Origin: Roseicyclus salinarum | GTDB lineage: Bacteria > Pseudomonadota > Alphaproteobacteria > Rhodobacterales > Rhodobacteraceae | Direction: 5' to 3' | DNA length: 64,000 nucleotides | NCBI RefSeq assembly: GCF_029624655.1 | Contig: NZ_JARRSA010000015.1 | Coordinates: 1-64,000 of the forward strand | Shown here: in pieces, positions 57,328-64,000 of the stretch | How the letters are laid out: each line of letters starts with the position of its first letter | Numbering within the stretch: the stretch's first letter is position 1 | Made by a program: the position numbers and the translations under genes | Notes under the pieces: generated by a model | Databases searched by the model: none | What the model saw: the letters and a program-made list of their open reading frames with translations, nothing else | What the model was told of the DNA's origin: nothing

Positions 57328-58353
57328 TTATATCACATTTTCAGGCTTGCGCGCCGATCCCCTCACGACCAGCTCCGCCGCAACCTCGGTGACACGGCCG
57401 GGCGGCTGTCCCCGCTCGATCTCCGCCACCAGGATCTCCACCGCCGCCGTCACCATGCGGTCTACGGGCTGCCTGACGGTGGTGAGGTCGTAGGCCTTCC
57501 AAGCCGCCGGCGGCACGTCGTCGTAACCGACGACCGAGACCGCGCCCGGCACGTCGATGCCCATTGCGTGGCGCACCTCGTCAAGCACACCCAGCGCCAT
57601 GTGGTCGTTCGCCACGAATATCGCGTCCGGGGGCTCGGGTCCCGACAGCATCGCCCGCGCCGCCGCCGCCGCGCGCTCGCGGTCGAACCCGCCATCGGCC
57701 AGCGCGTGGACCCCGCGCCCCGCCGCCTCCAGCGCCGCGCGGAACCCCTCCCAGCGGTCCACGCCGGTCGAGGCCGTCTGAAGCCCGCTGATATGGGCGA
57801 TCCGCTCGTGCCCGCCCGCGATGAGGAACTCGGCCACCGCCGCGCCCCCTGCGCGGTTGGCCGACGTCACGCTCGACAGGCCCGACCCAGGCAGGCCGCG
57901 GTTGAACAGGACAACGGGCAGCCCCGCCGCCCTGCACCGCGCCACCAATTCGTCCGACAGGTGCACCGACGCCGTGACCAGCCCGTCGACCTGGTAGTCC
58001 ATCAGTTCGCCGACCACGCGCTCGACGTCCCCCGCGTGCCCGCCCCCCGCCGCGTGGAACACGAGGATGTGGTAGCCGCGCGACTCCAGCGCCGCGGACA
58101 ACGCCTCGAGCGCCGCCGGGTAGAACGGGTTCTCGAGGTAGCCCACGACCAGGCCCACCATCCGCGTCCGACCGGTGATGAGCGACCGGGCCAGCACGTT
58201 CGGCCTGTAGCCCAGCTCGTCCGCGGCCTTTCGGACCCGGTCGGCCATCGCCTTCGATACGCTGGCGCCCGGCGTGAAGACGCGGCTCACGGCGCTTTGG
58301 CTGACGCCGGCCCTGCGCGCCACATCGGTCGCCGTCGCCCGCCGCTCGGACAT
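57328..58353 (-). CDS. LacI-family transcriptional regulator
   Basis: 341 residues. N-terminal helix-turn-helix with hinge: 'ATATDVARRAGVSQSAVSRVF' region at about 5-25 and 'ELGYRPNVLARSLITGRTRMVGLVV' hinge; then a periplasmic-binding-type effector domain ending 'AAWKAYDLTTVRQPVDRMV'. The start at 58353 is chosen at MSERRATATDV. It is the last gene of the hisD-like/SDR operon and likely binds the palindrome at 60529-60544. Confidence 0.9.
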   Translation of the reverse strand: MSERRATATDVARRAGVSQSAVSRVFTPGASVSKAMADRVRKAADELGYRPNVLARSLITGRTRMVGLVVGYLENPFYPAALEALSAALESRGYHILVFHAAGGGHAGDVERVVGELMDYQVDGLVTASVHLSDELVARCRAAGLPVVLFNRGLPGSGLSSVTSANRAGGAAVAEFLIAGGHERIAHISGLQTASTGVDRWEGFRAALEAAGRGVHALADGGFDRERAAAAARAMLSGPEPPDAIFVANDHMALGVLDEVRHAMGIDVPGAVSVVGYDDVPPAAWKAYDLTTVRQPVDRMVTAAVEILVAEIERGQPPGRVTEVAAELVVRGSARKPENVI

Positions 58354-58361
58354 GCGCCCTC

Positions 58362-59117
58362 TCAGCCCGCCGTCCAGCCGCCATCGACCATCAGCGCGGT
58401 CCCCGTGACCAGCGCCGAGGCGTCGGAGGCAAGATAGACGACCGCGCCCATCACGTCCTCCAGCCGCCCGACGCGGCCGAGCTTGATCTTGCCCTCGATC
58501 CAGGCGCGCTTTTCGGGGTCCGCGAAGGTGGCCTCGGTAAGGGGCGTGCGGATGAAGGTCGGGCAAATCGTGTTCACGCGGATGCCGCGCGGCCCCCACT
58601 CGATCGCCATCGCCTTGGTCATCCCCTCGACGGCGTGCTTCGAGGCGCAGTAGACCGCCCGGTCGATACCGCCCACATGGCCCATCTGGCTGGAGATCTG
58701 GATGATCGAGCCCGACCGCCGCATCCGCCGCGCGGTCTCCTGCGCAAGGACGTAGGCGGCCTTCACGTTGACGGCCATGACGGCGTCGTAATCGGCCTCG
58801 TCGGTGTCGAGCGCGGGCGCGTGCCGCGCCGTCCCGGCGGAGTTCACCATCACGTCCAACGGCCCGACCGCGTCGAGCGCGCGGACGACCGCGCCGCGGT
58901 CGGTGACGTCGAAGACGAGCGGCTCCGCCGACAGCCCGGCCTCGACCATGTCCCCGAGGCTCGACGCAAGCTCCGCCTCGCCGCGCGCGGCGACGACGAC
59001 ATGCGCCCCGGCCTCGGCCAGGGCCACGGCGGCGGAAAGGCCGATGCCGCGCGATCCGCCTGCCACGAGCGCGCGCCGGCCATCGAGCCTGAAGGACGGC
59101 GTCCGGGGCAAGCTCAT
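58362..59117 (-). CDS. Short-chain dehydrogenase/reductase
   Basis: 251 residues, classical SDR. 'ALVAGGSRGIGLSAAVALAEAG' (NAD(P) loop) at about 16-37, 'NSAGTARH' near 92, catalytic Ser in 'GSIIQISSQMGHVGG' and Tyr/Lys in 'AVYCASKHAVEG' near 153, then 'IRVNTICPTFIRTPLTE'. It lies eight bases before the regulator gene and 42 after the hisD-like gene. It probably oxidises an alcohol in the same pathway. Confidence 0.9.
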   Translation of the reverse strand: MSLPRTPSFRLDGRRALVAGGSRGIGLSAAVALAEAGAHVVVAARGEAELASSLGDMVEAGLSAEPLVFDVTDRGAVVRALDAVGPLDVMVNSAGTARHAPALDTDEADYDAVMAVNVKAAYVLAQETARRMRRSGSIIQISSQMGHVGGIDRAVYCASKHAVEGMTKAMAIEWGPRGIRVNTICPTFIRTPLTEATFADPEKRAWIEGKIKLGRVGRLEDVMGAVVYLASDASALVTGTALMVDGGWTAG

Positions 59118-59159
59118 GTCATGTCCTCCGTCTCGCGGTGGGGGCGCCGGTCCGTGGCG

Positions 59160-60485
59160 TCACTCTGCCGCCTCGCGCCGGGGCGCGCCTTCGCCGTAGG
59201 GCACGTTGATCCCGCCGTAGCGGCGCACGCGGATGTTGCACTGCTCGGCATGGCCCACGAAGCCCTCCAGCATGCACAGCCGCGAGCCGTATTCTCCCAC
59301 CAGCGTCGCCGCCTCGTCGGTGAGCACGCGCTGGTAGGAATGGGTCTTGAGGAACTTGCCCACCCAGAGCCCCCCGGTGTAGCGCCCCGCGCGTTTCGTC
59401 GGAAGCGTGTGGTTCGTGCCGATCACCTTGTCTCCGTTGGCCACGTTGGTGCGCGGTCCGAGGAAAAGCGCGCCGTAGTTCGTCATGTTCGCAAGGAACC
59501 ACTCGTCCCGGTCGGTCATGACCTGCACATGCTCGTAGGCCATCTCCTCGGAGACGCGCAGCATCTCGTCATGGTCGGCACACAGGATCACGTCCCCGTA
59601 GTCGCGCCACGAGACCGAGGCCGTCTCTGCCGTCGGCAAGACGGCCAGAAGCCGCTCGATTTCGGCCATCGTCGCCTCGGCCAGCCTGCGCGACGTGGTG
59701 ATCAGGCAGGCGGGCGAGTTGTAGCCGTGCTCGGCCTGCCCCAGAAGGTCCGTCGCCACCATCTCGGCGTCGACGGTATCGTCGGCGATCACCATGGTTT
59801 CCGTCGGACCGGCGAAAAGGTCGATGCCCACCCGACCGAACAGCTGCCTCTTGGCCTCGGCCACGAAGGCATTGCCGGGACCCACCAGCATGTCCACGGG
59901 CGCGATGCTCTCGGTGCCGAGCGCCATGGCGCCAACCGCCTGCACGCCGCCAAGGACGAGGATCTCGTCGGCGCCGCCCTCCTTCATCGCCGCCACGATG
60001 GCGGGATGCGGTGCGCCCCCGACCGGCGGCGCGGAGGCCACGATGCGCTTCACGCCGGCAACCTTCGCGGTAATGACCGACATGTGCGCCGAGGCGACCA
60101 TCGGGAACTTTCCGCCCGGAACGTAGCAGCCGACCGAATTCACGGGAATGTTCCGGTGCCCCAGGATCACGCCGGGGAGCGTCTCGACCTCCACGTCCCG
60201 CATCGAGGATTTCTGGACCTCGGCAAAGCGGCGGATCTGGTCCTGTGCGAAACGGATGTCGGCCATCTCCCGGTCGGACACCTTCTGCATCGCCGCCTCG
60301 ATCTCCGATGCGCTCAGCCGGAAGGCCCGGGGCTCGTATCCGTCGAACTTCGCCGACAGGTCACGGACGGCAGCATCGCCTCGCCTTTCGATGTCGGACA
60401 GGATGCCCTCCACGGTCGCGCGCACCTTCGCGTCGTCCTCCGCCCGCGCTTCCGCCGGTTTTCCGCGCTTGAGATACTCTGCCAT
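59160..60485 (-). CDS. Histidinol dehydrogenase-family enzyme, probably catabolic (HpsN-like)
   Basis: 441 residues. HisD fold: '[18 protein letters not shown]' near 120, '[16 protein letters not shown]' near 178, '[11 protein letters not shown]', '[14 protein letters not shown]' with the Gln/His zinc ligands near 260, and '[20 protein letters not shown]' near 375 with a further His. The zinc-dependent four-electron alcohol oxidation chemistry should be kept. No his gene is nearby; the SDR and LacI neighbours and the '[13 protein letters not shown]' motif recall sulfopropanediol 3-dehydrogenase (HpsN). Substrate unproven. Confidence 0.82.
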   Translation of the reverse strand: MAEYLKRGKPAEARAEDDAKVRATVEGILSDIERRGDAAVRDLSAKFDGYEPRAFRLSASEIEAAMQKVSDREMADIRFAQDQIRRFAEVQKSSMRDVEVETLPGVILGHRNIPVNSVGCYVPGGKFPMVASAHMSVITAKVAGVKRIVASAPPVGGAPHPAIVAAMKEGGADEILVLGGVQAVGAMALGTESIAPVDMLVGPGNAFVAEAKRQLFGRVGIDLFAGPTETMVIADDTVDAEMVATDLLGQAEHGYNSPACLITTSRRLAEATMAEIERLLAVLPTAETASVSWRDYGDVILCADHDEMLRVSEEMAYEHVQVMTDRDEWFLANMTNYGALFLGPRTNVANGDKVIGTNHTLPTKRAGRYTGGLWVGKFLKTHSYQRVLTDEAATLVGEYGSRLCMLEGFVGHAEQCNIRVRRYGGINVPYGEGAPRREAAE

Positions 60486-60528
60486 GGCGTCCTCCCCGAA
60501 ATGCCGTCAGGCAGGTGGCTAGCGGATT

Positions 60529-60544
60529 TTGCATACGAATGCAA
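60529..60544. promoter_or_regulatory. LacI-type operator upstream of the hisD-like operon
   Basis: TTGCAT-ACGA-ATGCAA: perfect six-bp arms around a centre with CG in the middle, the usual LacI-family operator form, 44 bases upstream of the hisD-like start codon. Confidence 0.7.
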
Positions 60545-60592
60545 CAAGCGACGCGCACGCCATGGGCCCACGGCACGCCTGCCTCCGGGCTG

Positions 60593-60643
60593 CGTATTTG
60601 GGGAAAGATGAACCCCCTGCCCCTTCAGCTTTCCTGAAATACG
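60593..60643. repeat. Dispersed palindromic intergenic element, copy 3
   Basis: Left arm 60593-60612 (CGTATTTGGGGAAAGATGAA) and right arm 60624-60643 (TTCAGCTTTCCTGAAATACG) match as inverted repeats at 17 of 20 positions, with an 11-base C-rich loop. The right arm recurs at 43338-43360. It lies between the hisD-like operon and the alpha/beta hydrolase genes, behind the latter on the minus strand. Confidence 0.6.
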
Positions 60644-60698
60644 CCGGGGAGCGCGAGGGGCGGCGCCCCTCGCATGACCGGGCGCCATCGGAGCGCCG

Positions 60699-61682
60699 TC
60701 AGTCCTGCAGGCCGCCGACCCAGTCCAGAACGAGGCCGGTCACCGGCACCGTCATTGCGGGGCTCACGATGTCTCCGGCGATCACGTGGCGGGACGGATC
60801 GACGCCGGAGCCCGGCAATTCCAGCGGCGCGAGCGTCACGTCGCCGCCCCAGCGCCCGGCCGCCCGACGCGTGGCGGCGGCCGAGACCACGCGGTCCCCA
60901 TCGGAAAATATGAAAAGCGCCGGAGCCGTCGCGACCGAGAGATCGCGCGACCTCACCTCTCGAAGCAGCGCCCCCATGCGCACCAGCGCCGTCGTCGGGT
61001 AGCGTTCGGTCCAGTAGCGCGCCTGGCGCTCGTTCAGCGGCTCGAAGCCGCGCTCGCCCCCGAGGACGAGCCGCGTCCAGAGCCGGGCGAGGGGCCATTC
61101 GAGGATGCGGCCGCCCCGCGAGGCCACCGCGAAGTTCGGCGAGACGAAGACGAAGCCGGCCACGTCGGCGGCCATGTCGGGCTCGGTGGCAGCGAAAGCC
61201 GCCAGAGTTCCGCCCGTGGAGGTCGCGACGACGAGCACCCGTTCGCCCACGCCTCGCGCGATGTCGAGCATGAGGTCGGTATCGTCGATCCATTCGGTCG
61301 CGGTCGCCTCGCCCATGGCGGCGGCGCCGCGGCCGTGACCTGGCAGGCGGTTGAAGACGAGGTTCGCGCCCAGCGCCTCGGCGAGGCGGTCGGGGACGGG
61401 GCGTATCTCTTCCGAGCTTGCGGAGAAGCCGTGCAGGTAGAGGACGGCCCAGCGCGTGGCCTCGCCCGGCGCGCCGGCCCAGACGACGCGCGCCTCGGCG
61501 CCCGGAACGACGTCGCCCATGGCCGCTTCCCGCGCCGCGAGGATTGCGGGGTCGGCCGTGAGCGAGGCGGTGGCCGCCGCGCCACGGCCGGCAGGCTCGA
61601 GCGGGGCGAAGGCCCAGATGGCTGCGACAAGCGCGACCAGCGTCGCGACAGCGCGCGCAAGGACCCGCGCCGCTTTACGCAC
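60699..61682 (-). CDS. Membrane-anchored alpha/beta hydrolase
   Basis: 327 residues. An N-terminal hydrophobic anchor or signal (about 9-28) precedes an alpha/beta hydrolase core: 'AVLYLHGFSASSEEI' (oxyanion loop) near residue 80, nucleophile elbow 'VVATSTGGTLAAF' near 150, and 'PSRHVIAGD' near 298 for the catalytic His. The elbow reads A-x-S-x-G, not G-x-S-x-G. GTG start at 61682, with GGAGGAGG upstream, overlapping the end of the next hydrolase gene by eight bases. Likely a periplasmic or membrane esterase/lipase. Confidence 0.8.
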   Translation of the reverse strand: MRKAARVLARAVATLVALVAAIWAFAPLEPAGRGAAATASLTADPAILAAREAAMGDVVPGAEARVVWAGAPGEATRWAVLYLHGFSASSEEIRPVPDRLAEALGANLVFNRLPGHGRGAAAMGEATATEWIDDTDLMLDIARGVGERVLVVATSTGGTLAAFAATEPDMAADVAGFVFVSPNFAVASRGGRILEWPLARLWTRLVLGGERGFEPLNERQARYWTERYPTTALVRMGALLREVRSRDLSVATAPALFIFSDGDRVVSAAATRRAAGRWGGDVTLAPLELPGSGVDPSRHVIAGDIVSPAMTVPVTGLVLDWVGGLQD

Positions 61683-62424
61683 CGGCCAGCACCTCCTCCA
61701 CCGTGCGGGTGATCGTGTCGAGGCAGGCCGGGTCGGAGAAGCGGTGATCGGCGCCCTTGACCAGCTCCAGCCTGACGTCGGCTCCGTCGATATGCTCGAG
61801 CAGCCGAAGCGCCACGTCCATACGGATGTCGGCGTCCGCCGTGCCCTGCAGCATCCTGACCGGCACGTCGAGCGGCAGGGGCGTGCGCAGCACGAGGTGA
61901 TCGCGGCCGTCCTCGATCATCCTGCGGGTCACAATCATGTCCTCGCCGTACTCCGAGGCAAGCGCGACCTGCCCCTCGCTCATGCAGGCGGCACGCTGGT
62001 CGTCCGTCCACTCCGACCACATGCCGTCCTCGGTGAAGTCGGGGGCGGCGGCGATGGTGACGAGACCCGCCACCTTCTCCGGCATCCTCCGTGCCATCAG
62101 AAGGCTGATCCAGCCTCCCATGGACGAGCCGACGAGGACGACGGGCCCCTCGGTCAGGGCGGAGATCGCGGCCTCTGCATCCTCGGCCCAATCGCCGATG
62201 CATCCGTCGACAAAGCTTCCGCCGCTTGCGCCGTGGCCCGAATAGTCGAACCTCAGGAAGGCGCGGCCGGACCGGCGGGCCCAGTCCTCGAGGTGCACGG
62301 CCTTGGTTCCGGTCATGTCCGACCGCAGGCCGCCAAGGAAGACGACACCCGGCTCGCGACCCGAGAAGCGGTACCACGCAAGCCTCCGGCCCTGCTCGGT
62401 TTCAAGGTAGTTTGGTTCTGACAT
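61675..62424 (-). CDS. Alpha/beta hydrolase
   Basis: 249 residues. 'VVFLGGLRSDMTGTKA' near residue 27, nucleophile elbow 'VLVGSSMGGWISL' near 98, acid in 'GTADADI' and His in 'GADHRFSDP' near 226. It resembles mammalian-type ABHD10/BEM46-like palmitoyl-protein thioesterases and bacterial relatives. The start at 62424 has GGAGG upstream. Precedes and overlaps the anchored hydrolase gene. Confidence 0.85.
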   Translation of the reverse strand: MSEPNYLETEQGRRLAWYRFSGREPGVVFLGGLRSDMTGTKAVHLEDWARRSGRAFLRFDYSGHGASGGSFVDGCIGDWAEDAEAAISALTEGPVVLVGSSMGGWISLLMARRMPEKVAGLVTIAAAPDFTEDGMWSEWTDDQRAACMSEGQVALASEYGEDMIVTRRMIEDGRDHLVLRTPLPLDVPVRMLQGTADADIRMDVALRLLEHIDGADVRLELVKGADHRFSDPACLDTITRTVEEVLAGA

Positions 62425-62532
62425 GGCGGCCTCCGGATTTCGCCGGGACCCTGCCCCGCGAGGTCGCGGCGCGCAATCCCCCGGCAGGCCCGCCGCAGGC
62501 GCGATGGGCGGGGTTGCGCGCATCGCGGACTG

Positions 62533-63822
62533 TCAGCGCTCGACCTCTTCGAGGCCGAGGGCCAGCACCGCGGCAAGGATGCAGAGCGCCGCGAACAGCG
62601 CCACGGGCAGGGCAGGGCCCACCATCGCGGCGAGCGCCCCGAAGGCTCCCGACGCGAGGAGCAGGATGCCGATCACCGTGTTCGAGACCGCGGCATAGCC
62701 CGCACGCGCGGTCTCGGGGGCCATGTCCACGAGGTGGGTGGAGCGCCCCGAGCGGACGCCGTGGTAGGCGAGCATCAGGCCGAACAGGCAGGCCGCGACG
62801 GGGAGGGCGCCCGCGAACAGGTCCGCCGAGCGAAGCGCGACCGCGGCGGCGAGTGCGGCCGCGCCAAGCAGCCCCGCGAAGATCAGGACCTTGCGGCTCG
62901 ACCGGTCCGACAGGCGCCCCCAGACGTAGGACGAGGCGAAGGCGGCCACGGCCGAGGCGAGGACGAGCGCGCCGAGCTGCTCGAAGGGCGCGGCCGCGTC
63001 CCCGCGCGCCAGAAGCACGAGGAAGGGCGGCGCGAGGGCGGTGGCGGTCAGGCAGCCGCGCACCGCCACGAAGCGCGCGAGCTGCGGATCCTCGCGCAGG
63101 AGCGACAGGTGCCTCAGCGGATTGCCGGGGGAGGCCTCGGGCTCGGAGGCGGCCTCGTGCAGCGTCGCGAAAAGCGCGCCGGCCAGAAGCCAGAAGACCC
63201 CGGCCAGCGCGACGGCGCCGGTCACGAGCGCGAAGCGGTCGGCCGGCCCCGCCATCAGCAGGAGCGCGAAGGCCACCGTGCCGGCCGAGGCGATCGTGCC
63301 AGCAAGCCCCGTGACGGTGCCGCGCCTCGATTTCGCGACGGTCTTGCCCAGCACGTCCTTGAAACTGACCGAACAGAGGCTGCGGCAGATCGCGAGCGCG
63401 GCGAGACAGGCGCAGACCGCAAGACCGGCCGCCCACCCCGAAAGCGTCAGGGCCGCCGCCGCGATGCCGGCGGCGGCCACGCCCTGCCCCGCGCTGCCCG
63501 CGGCCCAAAGCCACTTGCGCCGCGCGACGGCCTGCACGCGACCGGCCACGGCGAGCTGCGGAAGAAGCGCGCCCGCCTCGCGGATCGGCACCAGAAGCCC
63601 GATGAAGACCGCCGGCACGCCCAGCGCCGTCAGAAGCCACGACAGGACCAGCTTGGGGTCGATGAGCCCGTCCGACAGTTTGGTCATCGACAGGCTTGCC
63701 GCCGCGCGCAGCGCGTTGCGCGGCTCGGCGCGGGCGGCGTCTGGCGAAAGGCCGCGCCCCTCTCCCGGACCGTCGGTGTCGAACGCCGCCTCGAACAGCG
63801 TTTCCTCGAAGCTCTCGCCCAT
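62533..63822 (-). CDS. MFS transporter
   Basis: 429 residues, 12 predicted membrane helices after a 60-residue polar N-terminus. 'VLSWLLTALGVPAVFIGLLVPIREAGALLPQ' and 'SKRGTVTGLAGTIASAGTVAF'-like segments ('SRRGTVTGLAGTIAS') are typical of major-facilitator proteins; the central loop carries acidic residues. Substrate unknown. The start at 63822 has GGAGGGGAG upstream. The last 178 bases of the window (63823-64000) show no gene. Confidence 0.85.
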   Translation of the reverse strand: MGESFEETLFEAAFDTDGPGEGRGLSPDAARAEPRNALRAAASLSMTKLSDGLIDPKLVLSWLLTALGVPAVFIGLLVPIREAGALLPQLAVAGRVQAVARRKWLWAAGSAGQGVAAAGIAAAALTLSGWAAGLAVCACLAALAICRSLCSVSFKDVLGKTVAKSRRGTVTGLAGTIASAGTVAFALLLMAGPADRFALVTGAVALAGVFWLLAGALFATLHEAASEPEASPGNPLRHLSLLREDPQLARFVAVRGCLTATALAPPFLVLLARGDAAAPFEQLGALVLASAVAAFASSYVWGRLSDRSSRKVLIFAGLLGAAALAAAVALRSADLFAGALPVAACLFGLMLAYHGVRSGRSTHLVDMAPETARAGYAAVSNTVIGILLLASGAFGALAAMVGPALPVALFAALCILAAVLALGLEEVER

Positions 63823-64000
63823 GTCTCCCCTCCGCCTCTCCGGGCCCGTGCGGCGCCTCCGGCGGCAAGCTCATCCTGTGACCGGGGCGGTGGCATTGGA
63901 CATATGGCCCGAGGACAGAAATCAAATCGGCGCCCCGAGCCCGGCCTGCACGCGGAGCGATGCGCGCCCGGTCTTGACGCCTTGCCCGGGTCCTGACATT

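Overview
The window reads as chromosomal DNA of a GC-rich alphaproteobacterium, most likely Rhodobacteraceae (Roseobacter/Paracoccus side). The evidence is a fourteen-gene nuo cluster interrupted by small genes typical of that family (DUF5333-, DUF5337- and DUF3291-like proteins, and a NuoE with an extended C-terminus), birA-coaX-rnj following nuoN, a phaZ/phaC-phaP-phaR locus, and GC-dominated third codon positions throughout. I see no tRNA, rRNA, CRISPR array, transposase or prophage gene. No genus can be named from the sequence alone.

Layout. (1) 109-1032: an HD-domain hydrolase convergent with a PilZ-like protein. (2) 1108-24873, all minus strand: complex I. Read in the direction of transcription the order is nuoA-B-C-(NTF2-like)-D-(secreted protein)-E, then a clear intrinsic terminator, then a membrane protein, two helix-hairpin-helix (HhH-like) proteins, a DUF5337-like protein, nuoF-(DUF3291-like)-(membrane protein)-(DUF5333-like)-G-(lipoprotein)-H-I-(CMD family)-J-K-L-M-N, birA, coaX and rnj. 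The core genes build the proton-pumping NADH:quinone oxidoreductase. The inserted genes overlap or abut nuo genes so tightly that they must be co-expressed. (3) 25304-29430: a secreted PQQ-type sugar dehydrogenase, a fatty-acid/4-coumarate-type CoA ligase and a quinone-reductase-like MDR protein. (4) 29565-39284, minus strand: a leucine/isovalerate degradation operon (ivd, mccB, mccA, liuC-like hydratase, HMG-CoA lyase). It also carries a flavodoxin-like protein, DUF1622, a GST and a small ASCH/macro-domain cassette. A strong promoter overlapped by a palindromic operator precedes ivd. (5) 39456-41599: PhzF-like isomerase, TerB-like protein and a PhnD-like binding protein with no signal peptide.

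(6) 41722-52409: a polar-amino-acid ABC transporter, two glutamine-synthetase-family ligases, a class I glutamine amidotransferase-like hydrolase, a PuuB-like FAD oxidase, an oppositely oriented L-lactate dehydrogenase and a DegT-type PLP aminotransferase. This looks like import and gamma-glutamylation-based breakdown of an amine or polyamine; the substrate is not readable from sequence. (7) 52422-56989: the polyhydroxyalkanoate module (phaR regulator, phasin, PHA synthase, divergent intracellular depolymerase) with three perfect CTGC-N3-GCAG palindromes, the kind of site PhaR binds in Paracoccus. (8) 57328-60485: hisD-like dehydrogenase, SDR and LacI regulator, one operon with a CG-centred palindrome in front of it. 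This is probably a small-molecule alcohol or sulfonate catabolic operon, not histidine synthesis. (9) 60699-63822: two alpha/beta hydrolases and an MFS transporter.

The most notable observations are three copies of one C-terminal HhH-like domain (in NuoE and two neighbouring proteins) around a terminator inside the nuo cluster; the ivd promoter/operator; a one-base frameshift in the macro-domain gene; the PhaR-type sites; and the LacI-type operator at the hisD operon.
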